From assembly GCA_002691205.1 (NCBI GenBank), contig NZHD01000089.1:29010-93009 (forward strand): a stretch of DNA of 64,000 nucleotides, read 5' to 3'. Of this stretch, positions 29,530-38,602 are shown piece by piece. Source of the DNA: Deltaproteobacteria bacterium (GTDB lineage Bacteria > Myxococcota_A > UBA9160 > UBA4427). The notes beneath the pieces are model-generated. The model was not told where the DNA came from. It ran no database searches and worked only from the letters and a program-made list of their open reading frames with translations. Position numbers and translations under genes: made by a program. Each line of letters begins with the position of its first letter. Position 1 is the first letter of the stretch.

Positions 29530-30144
29530 GTCGCCCGCTACAATCGCAAGGACCATTTCCACCAGCGTGCTCAGCGAGAGGGCTTCCGCTCTCGAGCTGT
29601 TTACAAGCTGGCTGAATTACAGGGTTCCCATCGAATCTTGAGCCCGGGTCACAAGGTTCTCGACCTTGGCTGTTGGCCTGGAGGTTGGATGGAGGAGGCT
29701 TCTCGCGCTGTTGGAGCGCGAGGCCGCGTGGTTGGGGTTGATTTGGCCGAGATCGACCCGCCTCTTGAGCAGAAAAATGTCGTCTCTTTAGTAGGAGATA
29801 TGACGGATTCGGCTGTGGTGGAGCGGTTACTTGAAGCGCTGGGTGGCCGCTGCAATGTTTTGCTTTCCGATGCAGCGCCAAAGTTGACGGGCGTACGCGA
29901 GCGAGACGACGCGGCTGAAGAATATCTTTTGTTGGCCGTCGAGTCTCTGAGCGAAGAACTTCTTGAGACCGGGGGCGATCTGTTGATCAAGCTTCTTGAG
30001 TGTCCTGAGGCCCAAGCGTTCCAGCAGAGGCTTCGCGCCCGTTTTAGTACTGTAAAGACCGTAAAGTCGGCGGCCACTCGAAAGGGAAGCCGGGAGCGAT
30101 ATTTGCTGGCGCGGGATTTTAGTGGGCCTGAATCGCTTGAATAA
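29530..30144 (+). CDS. rlmE: 23S rRNA 2'-O-methyltransferase RlmE, non-standard start
   Basis: RlmE (FtsJ/RrmJ) methylates the ribose of U2552 in 23S rRNA. The frame reads A-R-Y-N-R-K-D-H-F then G-F-R-S-R-A-V-Y-K-L, the usual RlmE N terminus. It continues with the SAM loop V-L-D-L-G-C-W-P-G-G-W and the K-D-K-E tetrad positions (Y-K, S-D-A-A-P, L-I-K, S-R-E-R-Y). No ATG, GTG or TTG precedes the first motifs: the upstream in-frame stop is TAA at 29515, and the first TTG is at 29638, after the catalytic lysine. A TAAGTAGG Shine-Dalgarno-like sequence at 29515-29522 is seven bases from a GTC at 29530, which I use as provisional start (204 residues). Confidence 0.85.
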   Translation, partial: VARYNRKDHFHQRAQREGFRSRAVYKLAELQGSHRILSPGHKVLDLGCWPGGWMEEASRAVGARGRVVGVDLAEIDPPLEQKNVVSLVGDMTDSAVVERLLEALGGRCNVLLSDAAPKLTGVRERDDAAEEYLLLAVESLSEELLETGGDLLIKLLECPEAQAFQQRLRARFSTVKTVKSAATRKGSRERYLLARDFSGPESLE

Positions 30145-30189
30145 CTGAGAGCTTTGGAAAACCATTTAATATGAGAGAAGGAGAACCTC

Positions 30190-30681
30190 TTGTCGGAACA
30201 AAGACCCTTTAAGGTTTTGGGCATTCAACAGGTGGCCGTTGGCGGTCTCGACAAAGGCAAGCTGCGTCGATTCTGGGTCGATATTATGGGCTTTAATTAC
30301 GCCAGTACTTATCGAAGCGAAAGTGAAAATGTTGATGAAGACATCTGCGAGATTGGAAGCGGCGCATTTAAAGTCGAGTTGGATTTGATGCAACCCATTG
30401 ATCCCGAAGCGAAGCCTCGCGTTCATGATCCAGCGCTTAATCATGTCGGTCTCTGGATTGATGACTTGGCGGCGGCCGTAGATTGGCTAGAGGCTCAAGG
30501 GGTTCGGTTCACGCCGGGGGGCATCCGAAAAGGTGCAGCCGGGTTTGATGTTTGTTTCATCCACCCCAAGGGCAATGAGAAGAGCCCCATCGGTTCTGAA
30601 GGCGTATTGGTTGAGCTCGTACAAGCTCCTGAGGCGGTATGCGAAGCCTTTACAGCCTTGGCTGATTCGGCGACGAGTTAG
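30190..30681 (+). CDS. VOC-superfamily protein (glyoxalase / methylmalonyl-CoA epimerase-like)
   Basis: The 163-residue protein has two beta-alpha-beta-beta-beta units of the vicinal-oxygen-chelate fold. Metal-ligand positions can be guessed: I-Q-Q-V-A-V near residue 12 (Gln where epimerases have His), K-V-E-L-D-L near residue 60, L-N-H-V-G-L-W near residue 80, and V-L-V-E-L-V-Q near residue 140. The last two resemble methylmalonyl-CoA epimerase and lactoylglutathione lyase alike, so the substrate is open. AGGAG stands seven bases before the TTG start. It is followed 39 bases later by an SMP-30 gene with which it may form a transcript. Confidence 0.75.
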   Translation: MSEQRPFKVLGIQQVAVGGLDKGKLRRFWVDIMGFNYASTYRSESENVDEDICEIGSGAFKVELDLMQPIDPEAKPRVHDPALNHVGLWIDDLAAAVDWLEAQGVRFTPGGIRKGAAGFDVCFIHPKGNEKSPIGSEGVLVELVQAPEAVCEAFTALADSATS

Positions 30682-30720
30682 CGTATCTAGACCAGGCCTT
30701 GATTAGAGGAGAGAACCCGA

Positions 30721-31572
30721 ATGCAATTATTAAAGACGGAAACGCTTGTCTCAGACATCGCCTTTGGAGAAGGTCCACGCTGGCGGGAGGGCCGTCTCTA
30801 TTACTCTGATATGCACAGCCAAAAGGTTTTCGCGGTGGATATGGCGGGTGAGGTTGAGGAAATTTGCAACGTACCCAATGACCCTTCAGGATTGGGTTGG
30901 CTCCCAGATGGGCGAATGCTTGTTGTTTCCATGCAAGACCGCCGGTTGCTTTGCTTAGAGTCAGATGGGTCTTTAAGAGAGGTCGCTAATCTGACTGAGC
31001 ATGCTGGGTTCCATTGTAACGATATGGTGGTTGACCAGCAGGGTCGTGCGTATGTGGGAAACTTTGGCTGGGATCTTCATGGGGGCGGCGAACCCAGAGG
31101 CGCGAATCTCGTCTTGGTGGATCCAGACGGTGAAATGCGAGTGGTCGCTCAGGATCTTAGCTTTCCCAACGGTGCCGTTATTACTGATGACGGAAAGACT
31201 TTAATTGTGGGTGAGACCATGGGTCATCGCCTTACGGCCTTCGATATCGAACCCCAGGGCACCTTGGTCAATCAACGAGTGTGGGCGCAGATGACAGGGG
31301 TTTTGCCGGATGGAATTTGTCTTGATGCAGAAGGGGGAATCTGGGTAGCCGGGCCTACAAGTCACGGTTGTTTTCGGGTTCTCGAAGGGGGCGAGATCAC
31401 GCATAAAGTAGAGGTGGATACTCAGGCCTTTGCTTGCATGCTGGGAGGTCCCGAGCGTCGACATTTAATGATCTGTACTGCGGGGAGCAGTGACCCCGAT
31501 GAGTGTAAGCAGAATCGGGACGGGCATATCGAGTGGGTCGAAGTGGATGTCCCGGGCGCAGGCCTTCCGTAG
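30721..31572 (+). CDS. SMP-30/gluconolactonase/LRE family protein
   Basis: These six-bladed beta-propeller enzymes hydrolyse lactones with a single divalent metal. The 283-residue product has the expected ligands: the glutamate in F-G-E-G-P-R-W near residue 18, the asparagine in C-N-D-M-V-V-D near residue 100 and the aspartate in P-D-G-I-C-L-D near residue 197. Repeated G-x-x-Y/W blades run throughout. AGGAGAG precedes the ATG. There is no signal peptide, so it is cytoplasmic. It probably acts on a sugar lactone or xenobiotic lactone; the exact substrate cannot be read from sequence. Confidence 0.85.
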   Translation: MQLLKTETLVSDIAFGEGPRWREGRLYYSDMHSQKVFAVDMAGEVEEICNVPNDPSGLGWLPDGRMLVVSMQDRRLLCLESDGSLREVANLTEHAGFHCNDMVVDQQGRAYVGNFGWDLHGGGEPRGANLVLVDPDGEMRVVAQDLSFPNGAVITDDGKTLIVGETMGHRLTAFDIEPQGTLVNQRVWAQMTGVLPDGICLDAEGGIWVAGPTSHGCFRVLEGGEITHKVEVDTQAFACMLGGPERRHLMICTAGSSDPDECKQNRDGHIEWVEVDVPGAGLP

Positions 31573-31645
31573 AGAGTTCTCGAATTCCGATTTCGCTAGG
31601 CCGTTACGGGTGGCTCCGCTTAACCGGACATCGACTCTAACCCTT

Positions 31646-32482
31646 TTATCCTTTTTTCTTCTGTTCTACGAATGCGTTCAGCAGCCACTGCGAAATGCTG
31701 ATATTCCCTGGAAATGTTTGTGGCAGTTGATTGACGTGAAAGAAGTCGGCGGATTCCATTTCAGAGTCATAGCTGGTGTCGACCTCGCCGCTTAGATATT
31801 CCGCCGTGAAGCCGAGCATGAGCGAATTGGGGAAGGGCCAGGCCTGACTCCCAAAATATCGAACATTTTGCACGACGATTCTCGTTTCTTCGTAGACCTC
31901 GCGGATGACCGCTTCTTCGGCGCTTTCTCCGGGCTCTACGAATCCGGCTAAGACGCTAAAAATGCCGGGCGGAAAATTATTGGAGCGCCCTAGAAGAATC
32001 TCGTCGCCTCGCTCAACAGCCACAATCATTGCAGGCGCCAGCCGGGGGTACATGGGAATTTGGCACTCGGGACAAATGCGCGATCGGTCTGTTTTCGACA
32101 ACTCGGTGGGTTGTCCACAGACGCCGCAGTACTGATGAGTGCGGTCCCATTCCATAATTTGTACGGCACGCCCAGCTAGGGCATGCGTGACTTCATCCAA
32201 GGACCCAAAGAGCATTCTTAGATCTTGAGTCAAGAAACCACTCGGCGGAACAAAGTCGGCTTTTAACTCCGCTGAGTAGCATGGGCGATCGCCTAGCTGG
32301 CCGAGATATTGTGTTCGCACGGCTTCGATACTGTGAGCATCGATTTCGTGGACGGGTGGAATTAATTTGTCATCCGTGACCAACAGTTCGCGTCTCCAAA
32401 AACAAAAAAGAATAGGCTCTTTTTCATTTTCATCCGGGGGCTGATGAGAGGGCACAAAGGGCAACGGATACTCTGAAGTCAT
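31646..32482 (-). CDS. nudC: NAD+ diphosphatase / NAD-cap hydrolase NudC
   Basis: NudC hydrolyses NAD(H) and removes NAD caps from RNA 5' ends. The 278-residue protein has a divergent N-terminal domain and a zinc ribbon C-G-V-C-G...C-P-E-C near residues 118-140. The Nudix box is G-F-V-E-P-G-E-S-A-E-E-A-V-I-R-E-V-Y-E-E, followed by the family-specific S-Q-A-W-P-F-P-N-S motif. These together separate NudC from other Nudix enzymes. It is convergent with the SMP-30 gene and divergent from the ABC transporter genes, so it stands as a single-gene unit. Start is ATG at 32482. Confidence 0.94.
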   Translation of the reverse strand: MTSEYPLPFVPSHQPPDENEKEPILFCFWRRELLVTDDKLIPPVHEIDAHSIEAVRTQYLGQLGDRPCYSAELKADFVPPSGFLTQDLRMLFGSLDEVTHALAGRAVQIMEWDRTHQYCGVCGQPTELSKTDRSRICPECQIPMYPRLAPAMIVAVERGDEILLGRSNNFPPGIFSVLAGFVEPGESAEEAVIREVYEETRIVVQNVRYFGSQAWPFPNSLMLGFTAEYLSGEVDTSYDSEMESADFFHVNQLPQTFPGNISISQWLLNAFVEQKKKG

Positions 32483-32586
32483 GCCTCAAGGCTAGCTCGC
32501 ATTTTTGTTTGAATCGCCCTTAGATTGAGGCTTGGAGAAGCGGTTTACGCCAGCCCTCCTTAGACAGGCGTGTTAGTCTGGCCTTT

Positions 32587-33330
32587 GTGTCTGTTTTAGA
32601 GCTCCACAAAGTGACCAAGCACTTCGGTAGCCGAAAAGCGCTTTCGGGCGTGGATTTAGCGCTGCCGGAAGGGAGTTCCCTAGGGCTCCTGGGTCCCAAC
32701 GGGGCTGGGAAAACAACCCTCCTTCGACTGATTTTGGGCCACGCTTCGCCTTCGGAGGGTCAGGTTCAGCTTCAGGGAATGAGCCCGTTTGAGCCGGAGT
32801 CTCGTGTGGGTGTTGGGTATTTACCTGAGCGAGTCTTGCTGCCGGGGCGGGTCCGAATCGGTTCTTTTTTAAGGTTGCATGCTCGGCTCGCGGGTCTTGA
32901 TTCGGAGGCTGTTGAGCCGGAGGTGAATCGAGTGACTGAGCTGACGGGGATTTCAAGCCGACTCGAAGAACCCATTGCGACGCTTTCAAAGGGCTTGGCT
33001 CAGCGTGTGGGGTTCGCGCAAGCCTTTCTGGGTGATCCTCGAGTTCTTTTGCTTGATGAGCCGAGTTCAGGGCTGGACCCGATTGGAATGCGTGAGGTTC
33101 GAGATTGGATTTCCGCGGCTCGGGAGCGAGGCTGTTCTGTGTTGCTCAGCTCACACCTTCTTTCAGAGGTGGAACGTGTTTGTGACCGTGTGGCTATTTT
33201 GCATGAAGGTCACGTGATTGATCAAGGTGAGACAGAGAAGGTCGTTCGCGCGGGCGAAACTCTGGAGGATGCCTTTGTGCGCCTTGTGCAAACAGGAACT
33301 AAAAATTCGGGAGAGTTGGACCGAGCATGA
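32587..33330 (+). CDS. ABC transporter ATP-binding protein
   Basis: This 247-residue ATPase has Walker A G-P-N-G-A-G-K-T-T near residue 37, the Q-loop region Y-L-P-E-R near residue 80, the signature L-S-K-G-L-A-Q-R near residue 135, Walker B V-L-L-L-D-E-P near residue 155 and the switch histidine in S-S-H-L-L-S-E-V-E. The sequence type is the CcmA/NatA-like export class. It starts at a GTG with no clear ribosome site, and its end overlaps the next gene's ATG as ATGA, marking an operon with the membrane component. The cargo is unknown. Confidence 0.9.
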   Translation: MSVLELHKVTKHFGSRKALSGVDLALPEGSSLGLLGPNGAGKTTLLRLILGHASPSEGQVQLQGMSPFEPESRVGVGYLPERVLLPGRVRIGSFLRLHARLAGLDSEAVEPEVNRVTELTGISSRLEEPIATLSKGLAQRVGFAQAFLGDPRVLLLDEPSSGLDPIGMREVRDWISAARERGCSVLLSSHLLSEVERVCDRVAILHEGHVIDQGETEKVVRAGETLEDAFVRLVQTGTKNSGELDRA

Positions 33331-34136
33331 CGGCCTCTGTTTTTTTCCTTTTGGTTCTTGAATCACTCCAAGATGCGGCGCGTCGTCGCATCGTACCGGC
33401 GATCTTGGTTCTTTGTTTTTTAACGCTTGTCAGCATTAATAGCTGTACAACATGCAATGCAGAGATTACGACCAACAATCTCCAGGCGCCTCCTGTCGAC
33501 ATATTCGGGTGGGTGGGTGTCTCAGTGCTGGGTGTTCTGGCTGTATGGAGCCTGATCCTGGCGGGTATGCTGGCCTCGGACCACCTTTCGGCCAGTTTGG
33601 AGGATGGAAGTGGTCTTTTGATTTTGACCCGCCCGGTGAGTCGAAAGCAGTTTGCACTTGCACGGTTGTTCGGGACGCTGCTGATTACGTGGAGTGCAGT
33701 CATCGTGATGATGGGCGGTGCTTCCTTTATGTTGTCACTCCGAGGCGATCTCAGTCTATGGCCGGCGTTGATTGCTTTAGCGGCGACGCTCGTGAATTGT
33801 GTATCCATTGCCGGGTTGGCGATGTTTATCTCTCTCTTTCTACCTCGGATTGTTACTTTCCTCTGCGTTGTGGGGTTTGTGGGTTGGACCGCGATTGCCA
33901 ATTTAATGTCGGCTTCTGGAATGACGCTTGGGCTTTGGTCGGACGTGCTGGATCGGTTTGGTCCACCGATTCTAAGTAGTGTCATTATTCCCCTGGCGGC
34001 GTGGTCTGGACAGGCAATCGAAAGCGTATCGGTCACGGAGATCGTTTTTCGTCTGGGCCTTTGGTTGTTTGCTTCGCTTTCCTCACTTTTGTTTTTTTTC
34101 GCGCAGCAGGAGCTTTCGCGGTTCGAAGCCCGCTGA
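33327..34136 (+). CDS. ABC transporter permease (ABC-2 type)
   Basis: The 269-residue protein has about six hydrophobic helices and is the membrane partner of the ATPase before it. The segment L-I-L-T-R-P-V-S-R-K-Q-F-A-L-A-R near residue 95 is the typical ABC-2/NatB-like cytoplasmic turn (T-R-P-x-S-R), seen in exporters with one ATPase and one permease gene. A cysteine cluster, S-C-T-T-C-N near residue 37, follows the first helix. The two genes overlap by four bases. Nothing around them points to a substrate. Confidence 0.85.
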   Translation: MTASVFFLLVLESLQDAARRRIVPAILVLCFLTLVSINSCTTCNAEITTNNLQAPPVDIFGWVGVSVLGVLAVWSLILAGMLASDHLSASLEDGSGLLILTRPVSRKQFALARLFGTLLITWSAVIVMMGGASFMLSLRGDLSLWPALIALAATLVNCVSIAGLAMFISLFLPRIVTFLCVVGFVGWTAIANLMSASGMTLGLWSDVLDRFGPPILSSVIIPLAAWSGQAIESVSVTEIVFRLGLWLFASLSSLLFFFAQQELSRFEAR

Positions 34137-34254
34137 GAAGTGATGGGCAGCCTGGTTCGCGTCGGGTAGTCTGAAAGCTCTTCGAATAATGATTTCATTA
34201 GACTATTCGATTCTCGTTCACTGAAGGCTCAACGCTCATAGCCTGGAGGAAATT

Positions 34255-35982
34255 GTGGCCATTCGACGTTTTCGTAAGCTCCGAACTTTGATTTTGGTGG
34301 TTTTGGCCCTTGGCGTGGTCAGTTACTTCTTTCGCTCGGATTCAGAGGTGACGATCGAGCCCGGGAGTACTCTCGTGATCGAGTTAGAAGGCGCTTATAT
34401 CGAGGCCAGCGGAGGTTCTTGGATTGCGAATGTCCTGGGCGAAAGCGAACGAACATTCTCGAGTGTGCTGACGAACTTGGCCGTGGCTGAGCGCGACGAA
34501 CGAATCAAAAACGTCGTCATTGTGATTCGACCTCTTCAGATTGGATGGGGGAAAGCCGAGGAGTTGCGTGGTGCGATTCGTCGCCTTCAGGAGGCCGGAC
34601 GTAACACAATTGCCTATCTCGACATGGCGTCTATGGGTGGCAATATCGAATACTTCGTGGCGAGTTCTGCAGGCGAGGTTTACCTCACGCCAGCAGGGAG
34701 TCTGCCCGTGGTAGGGCTAGCGGCCAATTATCTTTTTCTGGGCGGTTTATGGGAAAAGTTAGGCGTGACCTTTGATGTTGGGAAAGCCGGCAAGTATAAG
34801 AGTGCTGTTGAAACGTATACATCGGAGGAGATGTCTCCGGCGTCGCTTGAGATGGCCAATTCATTGCTGGACTCGATAAACGAAATCTTTATTTCGGGGA
34901 TCATGCAGGGTCGTTCCATGACGCGAGAAGAGGTGGTCGCTGCCATCGACCGGGGTCCGATGCTTGGAGAGGGGCTGCGTGAATCTAATTTGATAGATCA
35001 CGTTGAATATCTCGATTCGGTTCTTTCGGATCTGGGTGGTCCGGTGGTTGAAGAGAGCGACTATTCATCGGTGATGCCGGTGGATGTCGGCTTTTCGCCT
35101 GTGGCTTCGATTGCTTTAATCTATGGATCCGGGGCGGTGGTTCAGGGTCGGGCTTCGCAAACCCCGAGAGGAGGCGCGGTCTTCGCTTCGCAAACCGCTG
35201 CAGAGGCTATTCATAAAGCAGCGACGGATTCTTCCTTCGATGCCATTATTTTACGCATCGATAGCCCCGGCGGTTCAGCGCTGGCCTCCGAGCATATTTG
35301 GAGAAGTGTGGAAAAAGCTCGTGGGGAGGGGAAGCCTATTGTGGCTTCCTATTCAGATGTCGCGGCTTCAGGGGGATACTATGCCTCTGTAGGGGCTGAT
35401 GAGATTGTTTCAAATGCCGGGGCTTATACGGGTTCCATAGGTGTTTTTGCCATTCGTCCCGTCCTCGGTGGGGCTTTGTCGGAAATAGGGATTCAAAGCA
35501 AGGCTTTGACGCGGGGGCGGCATGCTGACTTTTTAGTGTCTTCCGAGCCTCTGTCTGAACGAGGTCTCGCTCGTTTGCAGTCTCTAGTGATGGATATCTA
35601 CGGAGTTTTTCTAGACCGCGTCGCCGCGGGACGAGATCTCTCTGTCGAAAAAGTGGACGAGGTGGCGCAGGGGCGTGTATGGACCGGCGCTCAGGCTAAG
35701 GAAGTTGGTCTAGTGGATCGGATTGGGGGGTTGCATGAATCCGTGGCAGCGGTTCGTGAGAGGCTGGGTTTGGATCCAGAGGCCGATGTCGCATTAATCC
35801 CTTTTCCGCCTCCGCGAGGTTTCGCTGAAGAACTAGCTTCACTTTTTCAGGCTCGTGTGGATCCGATGGCGGCTGGATTAGAGCTTCTTCCCCAGGCTTT
35901 TGAGTCAATGTATGATTGGCTGGGTGAGGTTTCATTCGAAGAGCCACTCGCGATTCCCCCTTTTTGGGTGGACATGCGTTGA
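34255..35982 (+). CDS. sppA: Signal peptide peptidase SppA, 67K type
   Basis: SppA digests leftover signal peptides at the inner membrane. The 575-residue protein starts with a single membrane anchor (T-L-I-L-V-V-L-A-L-G-V-V) and then two tandem ClpP-like domains, the long 67K form. The catalytic lysine is in D-V-G-K-A-G-K-Y-K-S-A near residue 180 and the serine in the second domain's Y-S-D-V-A-A-S-G-G-Y-Y-A-S near residue 372; I-D-S-P-G-G-S-A-L-A-S near residue 340 is the substrate-binding loop. The start is GTG with GGAGG at -10. It stands alone, with gaps over 100 bases on both sides. Confidence 0.93.
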   Translation: MAIRRFRKLRTLILVVLALGVVSYFFRSDSEVTIEPGSTLVIELEGAYIEASGGSWIANVLGESERTFSSVLTNLAVAERDERIKNVVIVIRPLQIGWGKAEELRGAIRRLQEAGRNTIAYLDMASMGGNIEYFVASSAGEVYLTPAGSLPVVGLAANYLFLGGLWEKLGVTFDVGKAGKYKSAVETYTSEEMSPASLEMANSLLDSINEIFISGIMQGRSMTREEVVAAIDRGPMLGEGLRESNLIDHVEYLDSVLSDLGGPVVEESDYSSVMPVDVGFSPVASIALIYGSGAVVQGRASQTPRGGAVFASQTAAEAIHKAATDSSFDAIILRIDSPGGSALASEHIWRSVEKARGEGKPIVASYSDVAASGGYYASVGADEIVSNAGAYTGSIGVFAIRPVLGGALSEIGIQSKALTRGRHADFLVSSEPLSERGLARLQSLVMDIYGVFLDRVAAGRDLSVEKVDEVAQGRVWTGAQAKEVGLVDRIGGLHESVAAVRERLGLDPEADVALIPFPPPRGFAEELASLFQARVDPMAAGLELLPQAFESMYDWLGEVSFEEPLAIPPFWVDMR

Positions 35983-36089
35983 ATCTTTGAGGGCTGTTTG
36001 AGTTTAGGAGACGTCATTCGCTTCAGATGATTTCAATGAAGATGGATGACTTTAAAAAGCAGAAATGATTAAAAAGGGAGTACGACGAT

Positions 36090-36917
36090 TTGGCAATCCT
36101 TGAAGCGAGTGATGGTGTAAATCTTTTCGTGGAAAGGTTTGATCCAGAAACCGAAACCTCAGGTGTCCCCATTATTTTCTCTTGTGCGTATTCGACGACC
36201 CATGTTCATTGGCATTCCCAGGTCAAAGCGTTGGTGAATGCAGGTCACCGCGTAGGTCTGTGGGACTACCGGGGCCACGGGTTATCAGAAGCTCCGGAGG
36301 ATCCCGATCGATACAGCATGGAGCAGGTAGTTTCTGATCTTGGTCGGATGATGGATTGGCTCGCGCCCAATGAGTCGTGTGTTTTAGGTGGCTTGTCCTT
36401 TGGAGGCTTGGCTTCTCTTCACCTCACCCGGACTTCTCCGGAGCGCGTGCGCGGACTTGTTCTGGCGGACACAGGCCCCGGGTTCAAGAAAGCCGAAGCG
36501 GCAGCCCAGTGGAAACAAACCTCTGAGCGCACATCTAATTTTATTATGGAGCGCGGGTTCGAGGCCTTCGTGACCGGAAAGGCCGCGCCCACATGCATCG
36601 GGCGTCGCCCTGAACTCCCAGCGGCACAGGCCGCCTCAGAGGCCGTGGTGGCTCAGAGCCAGGTGGGCGTTGCCAATTTTGGACGTCGAGTTTCAGGCTT
36701 GGCGCCCTCCGTCATTGACGACTTGGCTGACATGACGCCTCCGGCTCTGGTGCTCGTCGGTGAAGACGATAAAGCCTATTTGCGAGCCGCGGAGGTCATG
36801 GCTTCAAAGCTGCCTAACAGTCGCTACGAGGTGGTGGCTGACGCTGGACATATTGTCAATATCGAACAGACCGACCTTTTTAATTCGTTGGTGTTGGACT
36901 TTCTTTCCGGTCTTTAA
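36090..36917 (+). CDS. Alpha/beta-fold hydrolase
   Basis: The 275-residue protein is a canonical alpha/beta hydrolase. The nucleophile elbow G-L-S-F-G-G lies near residue 104, the acid in V-G-E-D-D near residue 224 and the histidine in D-A-G-H-I-V near residue 254. An R-G-H-G-L-S segment before the nucleophile is typical of esterases and haloperoxidase-like members. It starts at TTG with AGGGAG upstream. No signal peptide is seen. The family covers esterases, lipases, dehalogenases and C-C hydrolases, so the reaction is not assigned. Confidence 0.85.
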   Translation: MAILEASDGVNLFVERFDPETETSGVPIIFSCAYSTTHVHWHSQVKALVNAGHRVGLWDYRGHGLSEAPEDPDRYSMEQVVSDLGRMMDWLAPNESCVLGGLSFGGLASLHLTRTSPERVRGLVLADTGPGFKKAEAAAQWKQTSERTSNFIMERGFEAFVTGKAAPTCIGRRPELPAAQAASEAVVAQSQVGVANFGRRVSGLAPSVIDDLADMTPPALVLVGEDDKAYLRAAEVMASKLPNSRYEVVADAGHIVNIEQTDLFNSLVLDFLSGL

Positions 36918-37083
36918 AGTTCATGTGCGTTGGATGGCGTTTCAAGACGAACCTCTCTTGACCACGGACGATGAAGGTTGAGAGCGCTTTTGGTTTTGCG
37001 GATTTTTGACCGCGGAGACACCGGATAAGCCATTCCCTACGGGGAGAGTGGCGCGGGATATGAAAAATATCGCAACTTCAAGG

Positions 37084-37110
37084 CGGTCACCGGGTTAGTA
37101 AAGGTGACCG
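37084..37110 (+). promoter_or_regulatory. Hairpin directly abutting the sigma-factor ribosome-binding site
   Basis: CGGTCACC (37084-37091) and GGTGACCG (37103-37110) form a perfect eight-base-pair stem with an eleven-base loop. The next base begins the GAGGAAG ribosome-binding site of the ECF sigma gene. It may be an mRNA element controlling translation, or a DNA inverted repeat for a regulator. Confidence 0.5.
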
Positions 37111-37119
37111 GAGGAAGTT

Positions 37120-37704
37120 GTGTACCAATCGGATCCTGACGTCGTCCTTATGCTGTCTTTTCGCGATGGCGATGAGGCTGCATTTGACCAGCTTTTTGAG
37201 CGCTGGGCGGGTCCGCTACTTCGTTACATGGAGCGGATGGTGGGCGATGCCGCCACAGCGGAGGAGCTTGTTCAGGAAGCGTTTTTTAGAGTCCATAAAG
37301 CGAGGTCTCGCTACGAGCCTCGGGCTCGTTTCTCGACCTGGCTTTATCGAATCGCAACAAACTTAGCTCTCAATGAATTGAAGCGTCCAAGGCGCCGTCA
37401 CTTTCATGAAGAAGAAGAGAATGTAGGTTTAGTCTCTCAGGGCCCAAGCAGTGAAAGCGAGATGGATGCACGAAAGAAAGGAACTGCAGTGGAGCAAGCC
37501 TTGGCCGATCTTCCAGAGCGTCAGAGAATGGCTCTTTGGCTTTCGGCAGCCGAGGGGCACTCATATGCGGAGGTCGCTTCCGTGCTTGAAATTACGGAGA
37601 AGGCCGTGAAGGCACTCGTTCATCGAGGCCGTACGGCATTGGTTGAACGCCTCGGTTCGTATGAAGATGATACGCGAACGACGGTCCGTAGAGGGGTCGC
37701 CTGA
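37120..37704 (+). CDS. ECF (group 4) RNA polymerase sigma factor
   Basis: The 194-residue protein has both ECF domains. Sigma2 covers about residues 10-85, with A-E-E-L-V-Q-E-A-F-F-R-V and F-S-T-W-L-Y-R-I-A-T-N. Sigma4 covers about residues 125-175, with A-L-A-D-L-P-E-R-Q-R-M-A-L-W and the helix-turn-helix S-Y-A-E-V-A-S-V-L-E-I-T-E-K-A-V-K-A-L-V-H-R. It starts at GTG 37120 behind GAGGAAG. The next gene looks like its anti-sigma factor. Such pairs sense envelope or oxidative stress. A CAACTT around 37074 could be part of an autoregulated ECF promoter, but this is tentative. Confidence 0.93.
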   Translation: MYQSDPDVVLMLSFRDGDEAAFDQLFERWAGPLLRYMERMVGDAATAEELVQEAFFRVHKARSRYEPRARFSTWLYRIATNLALNELKRPRRRHFHEEEENVGLVSQGPSSESEMDARKKGTAVEQALADLPERQRMALWLSAAEGHSYAEVASVLEITEKAVKALVHRGRTALVERLGSYEDDTRTTVRRGVA

Positions 37705-37822
37705 GCTATGACGAAGCCCCTCAACTCAATGTCTCGCCATGAGAAAGGGCGATGGACGAAATGGGGCTCAATGAAGAACGATGTAAGAAGCTGAAGAGTG
37801 ACTAGCTGAAAGATGAAATAAG

Positions 37823-38602
37823 ATGTCTAGAGACCGGATAAAATTTGTAAATGAAAGTGAGGAAGAGGAAGAGCTCTCGGCTTTCCTGGATGGAGAGCTT
37901 TCTTTTAAGGAAGAAGAAGCGTTTCGCATACGCATGACTCAGGATTCGGCTCTCGCGGAGCGATGTGAGGCTTTGGCTGAGGTGAATGGGGCTCTTCAAA
38001 GCATGGTGGAGCCGGCTCCTGCCCCCGAGCGCCTAGAACGCATCCATCAGGCCTTGCGTGCTCAGCTGACCGCCGAGCCATTCGCGGGTGAAATGGAAGA
38101 GAGGTTGCCCCTGCGATCGGCTCCTCTCTGGCGTCGCGGGACTTCCCTTGTGGGTGGAGGGGCCGCCTTGGCGGCTGGCGTCGCTCTTTATTTGGCGTGG
38201 GCTACGGGGTCGGGTTCAGGCCGGCTGGAGTTGCTCCCCCCAGAGGCCCCCGCTTTAACCCAGGTTGTCGTCCCTCAGGAAGAGCCGGCGTTGCCTTTGG
38301 AACCTGTGGAGCTCATCGCTCCGGCTCCGGTGCTGAGTCTCGCCTCGGAGGCGTCAGAAGGGGAAGCTGCGACACCGTCTGAAACCTTCTATTCTGAGAA
38401 TGAAGAGGAACAGACAGTCTTGGTCCAAGCGGAACCTGTTATCCCTGCCGCGGTGGAAAAGGTCGATCCGGTGATTTTGCCCGATGCGGATGAGCAGTTG
38501 GCGATTGCGATTGAATACGAAATGCTTGCGGACTTTGATGTCATTTCCAATCTCGAACTTCTTGAGGTTCTAGGCCGAATAGAGGCCGTGGAGTCGATGT
38601 GA
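37823..38602 (+). CDS. Membrane-bound anti-sigma factor
   Basis: The 259-residue protein begins with an acidic stretch and E-E-L-S-A-F-L-D-G-E-L-S, the classic helical opening of anti-sigma domains that clasp ECF sigmas. The H-x3-C-x2-C zinc site found in ZAS members is absent, so it is a non-zinc anti-sigma domain. One membrane helix (about residues 110-130, L-V-G-G-G-A-A-L-A-A-G-V-A-L-Y-L) and a proline-rich, acidic periplasmic part follow. It is 118 bases after the sigma gene and overlaps the next gene by four bases, forming a three-gene unit. The signal that releases the sigma factor is unknown. Confidence 0.78.
   Translation: MSRDRIKFVNESEEEEELSAFLDGELSFKEEEAFRIRMTQDSALAERCEALAEVNGALQSMVEPAPAPERLERIHQALRAQLTAEPFAGEMEERLPLRSAPLWRRGTSLVGGGAALAAGVALYLAWATGSGSGRLELLPPEAPALTQVVVPQEEPALPLEPVELIAPAPVLSLASEASEGEAATPSETFYSENEEEQTVLVQAEPVIPAAVEKVDPVILPDADEQLAIAIEYEMLADFDVISNLELLEVLGRIEAVESM

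Noticed and set aside
28883..30144. An L3-RlmE fusion protein by -1 frameshift as the primary reading
   Set aside because: No classic slippery heptamer precedes the L3 stop and the -1 frame has a TAA just before it; kept only as one option in the rlmE start finding.
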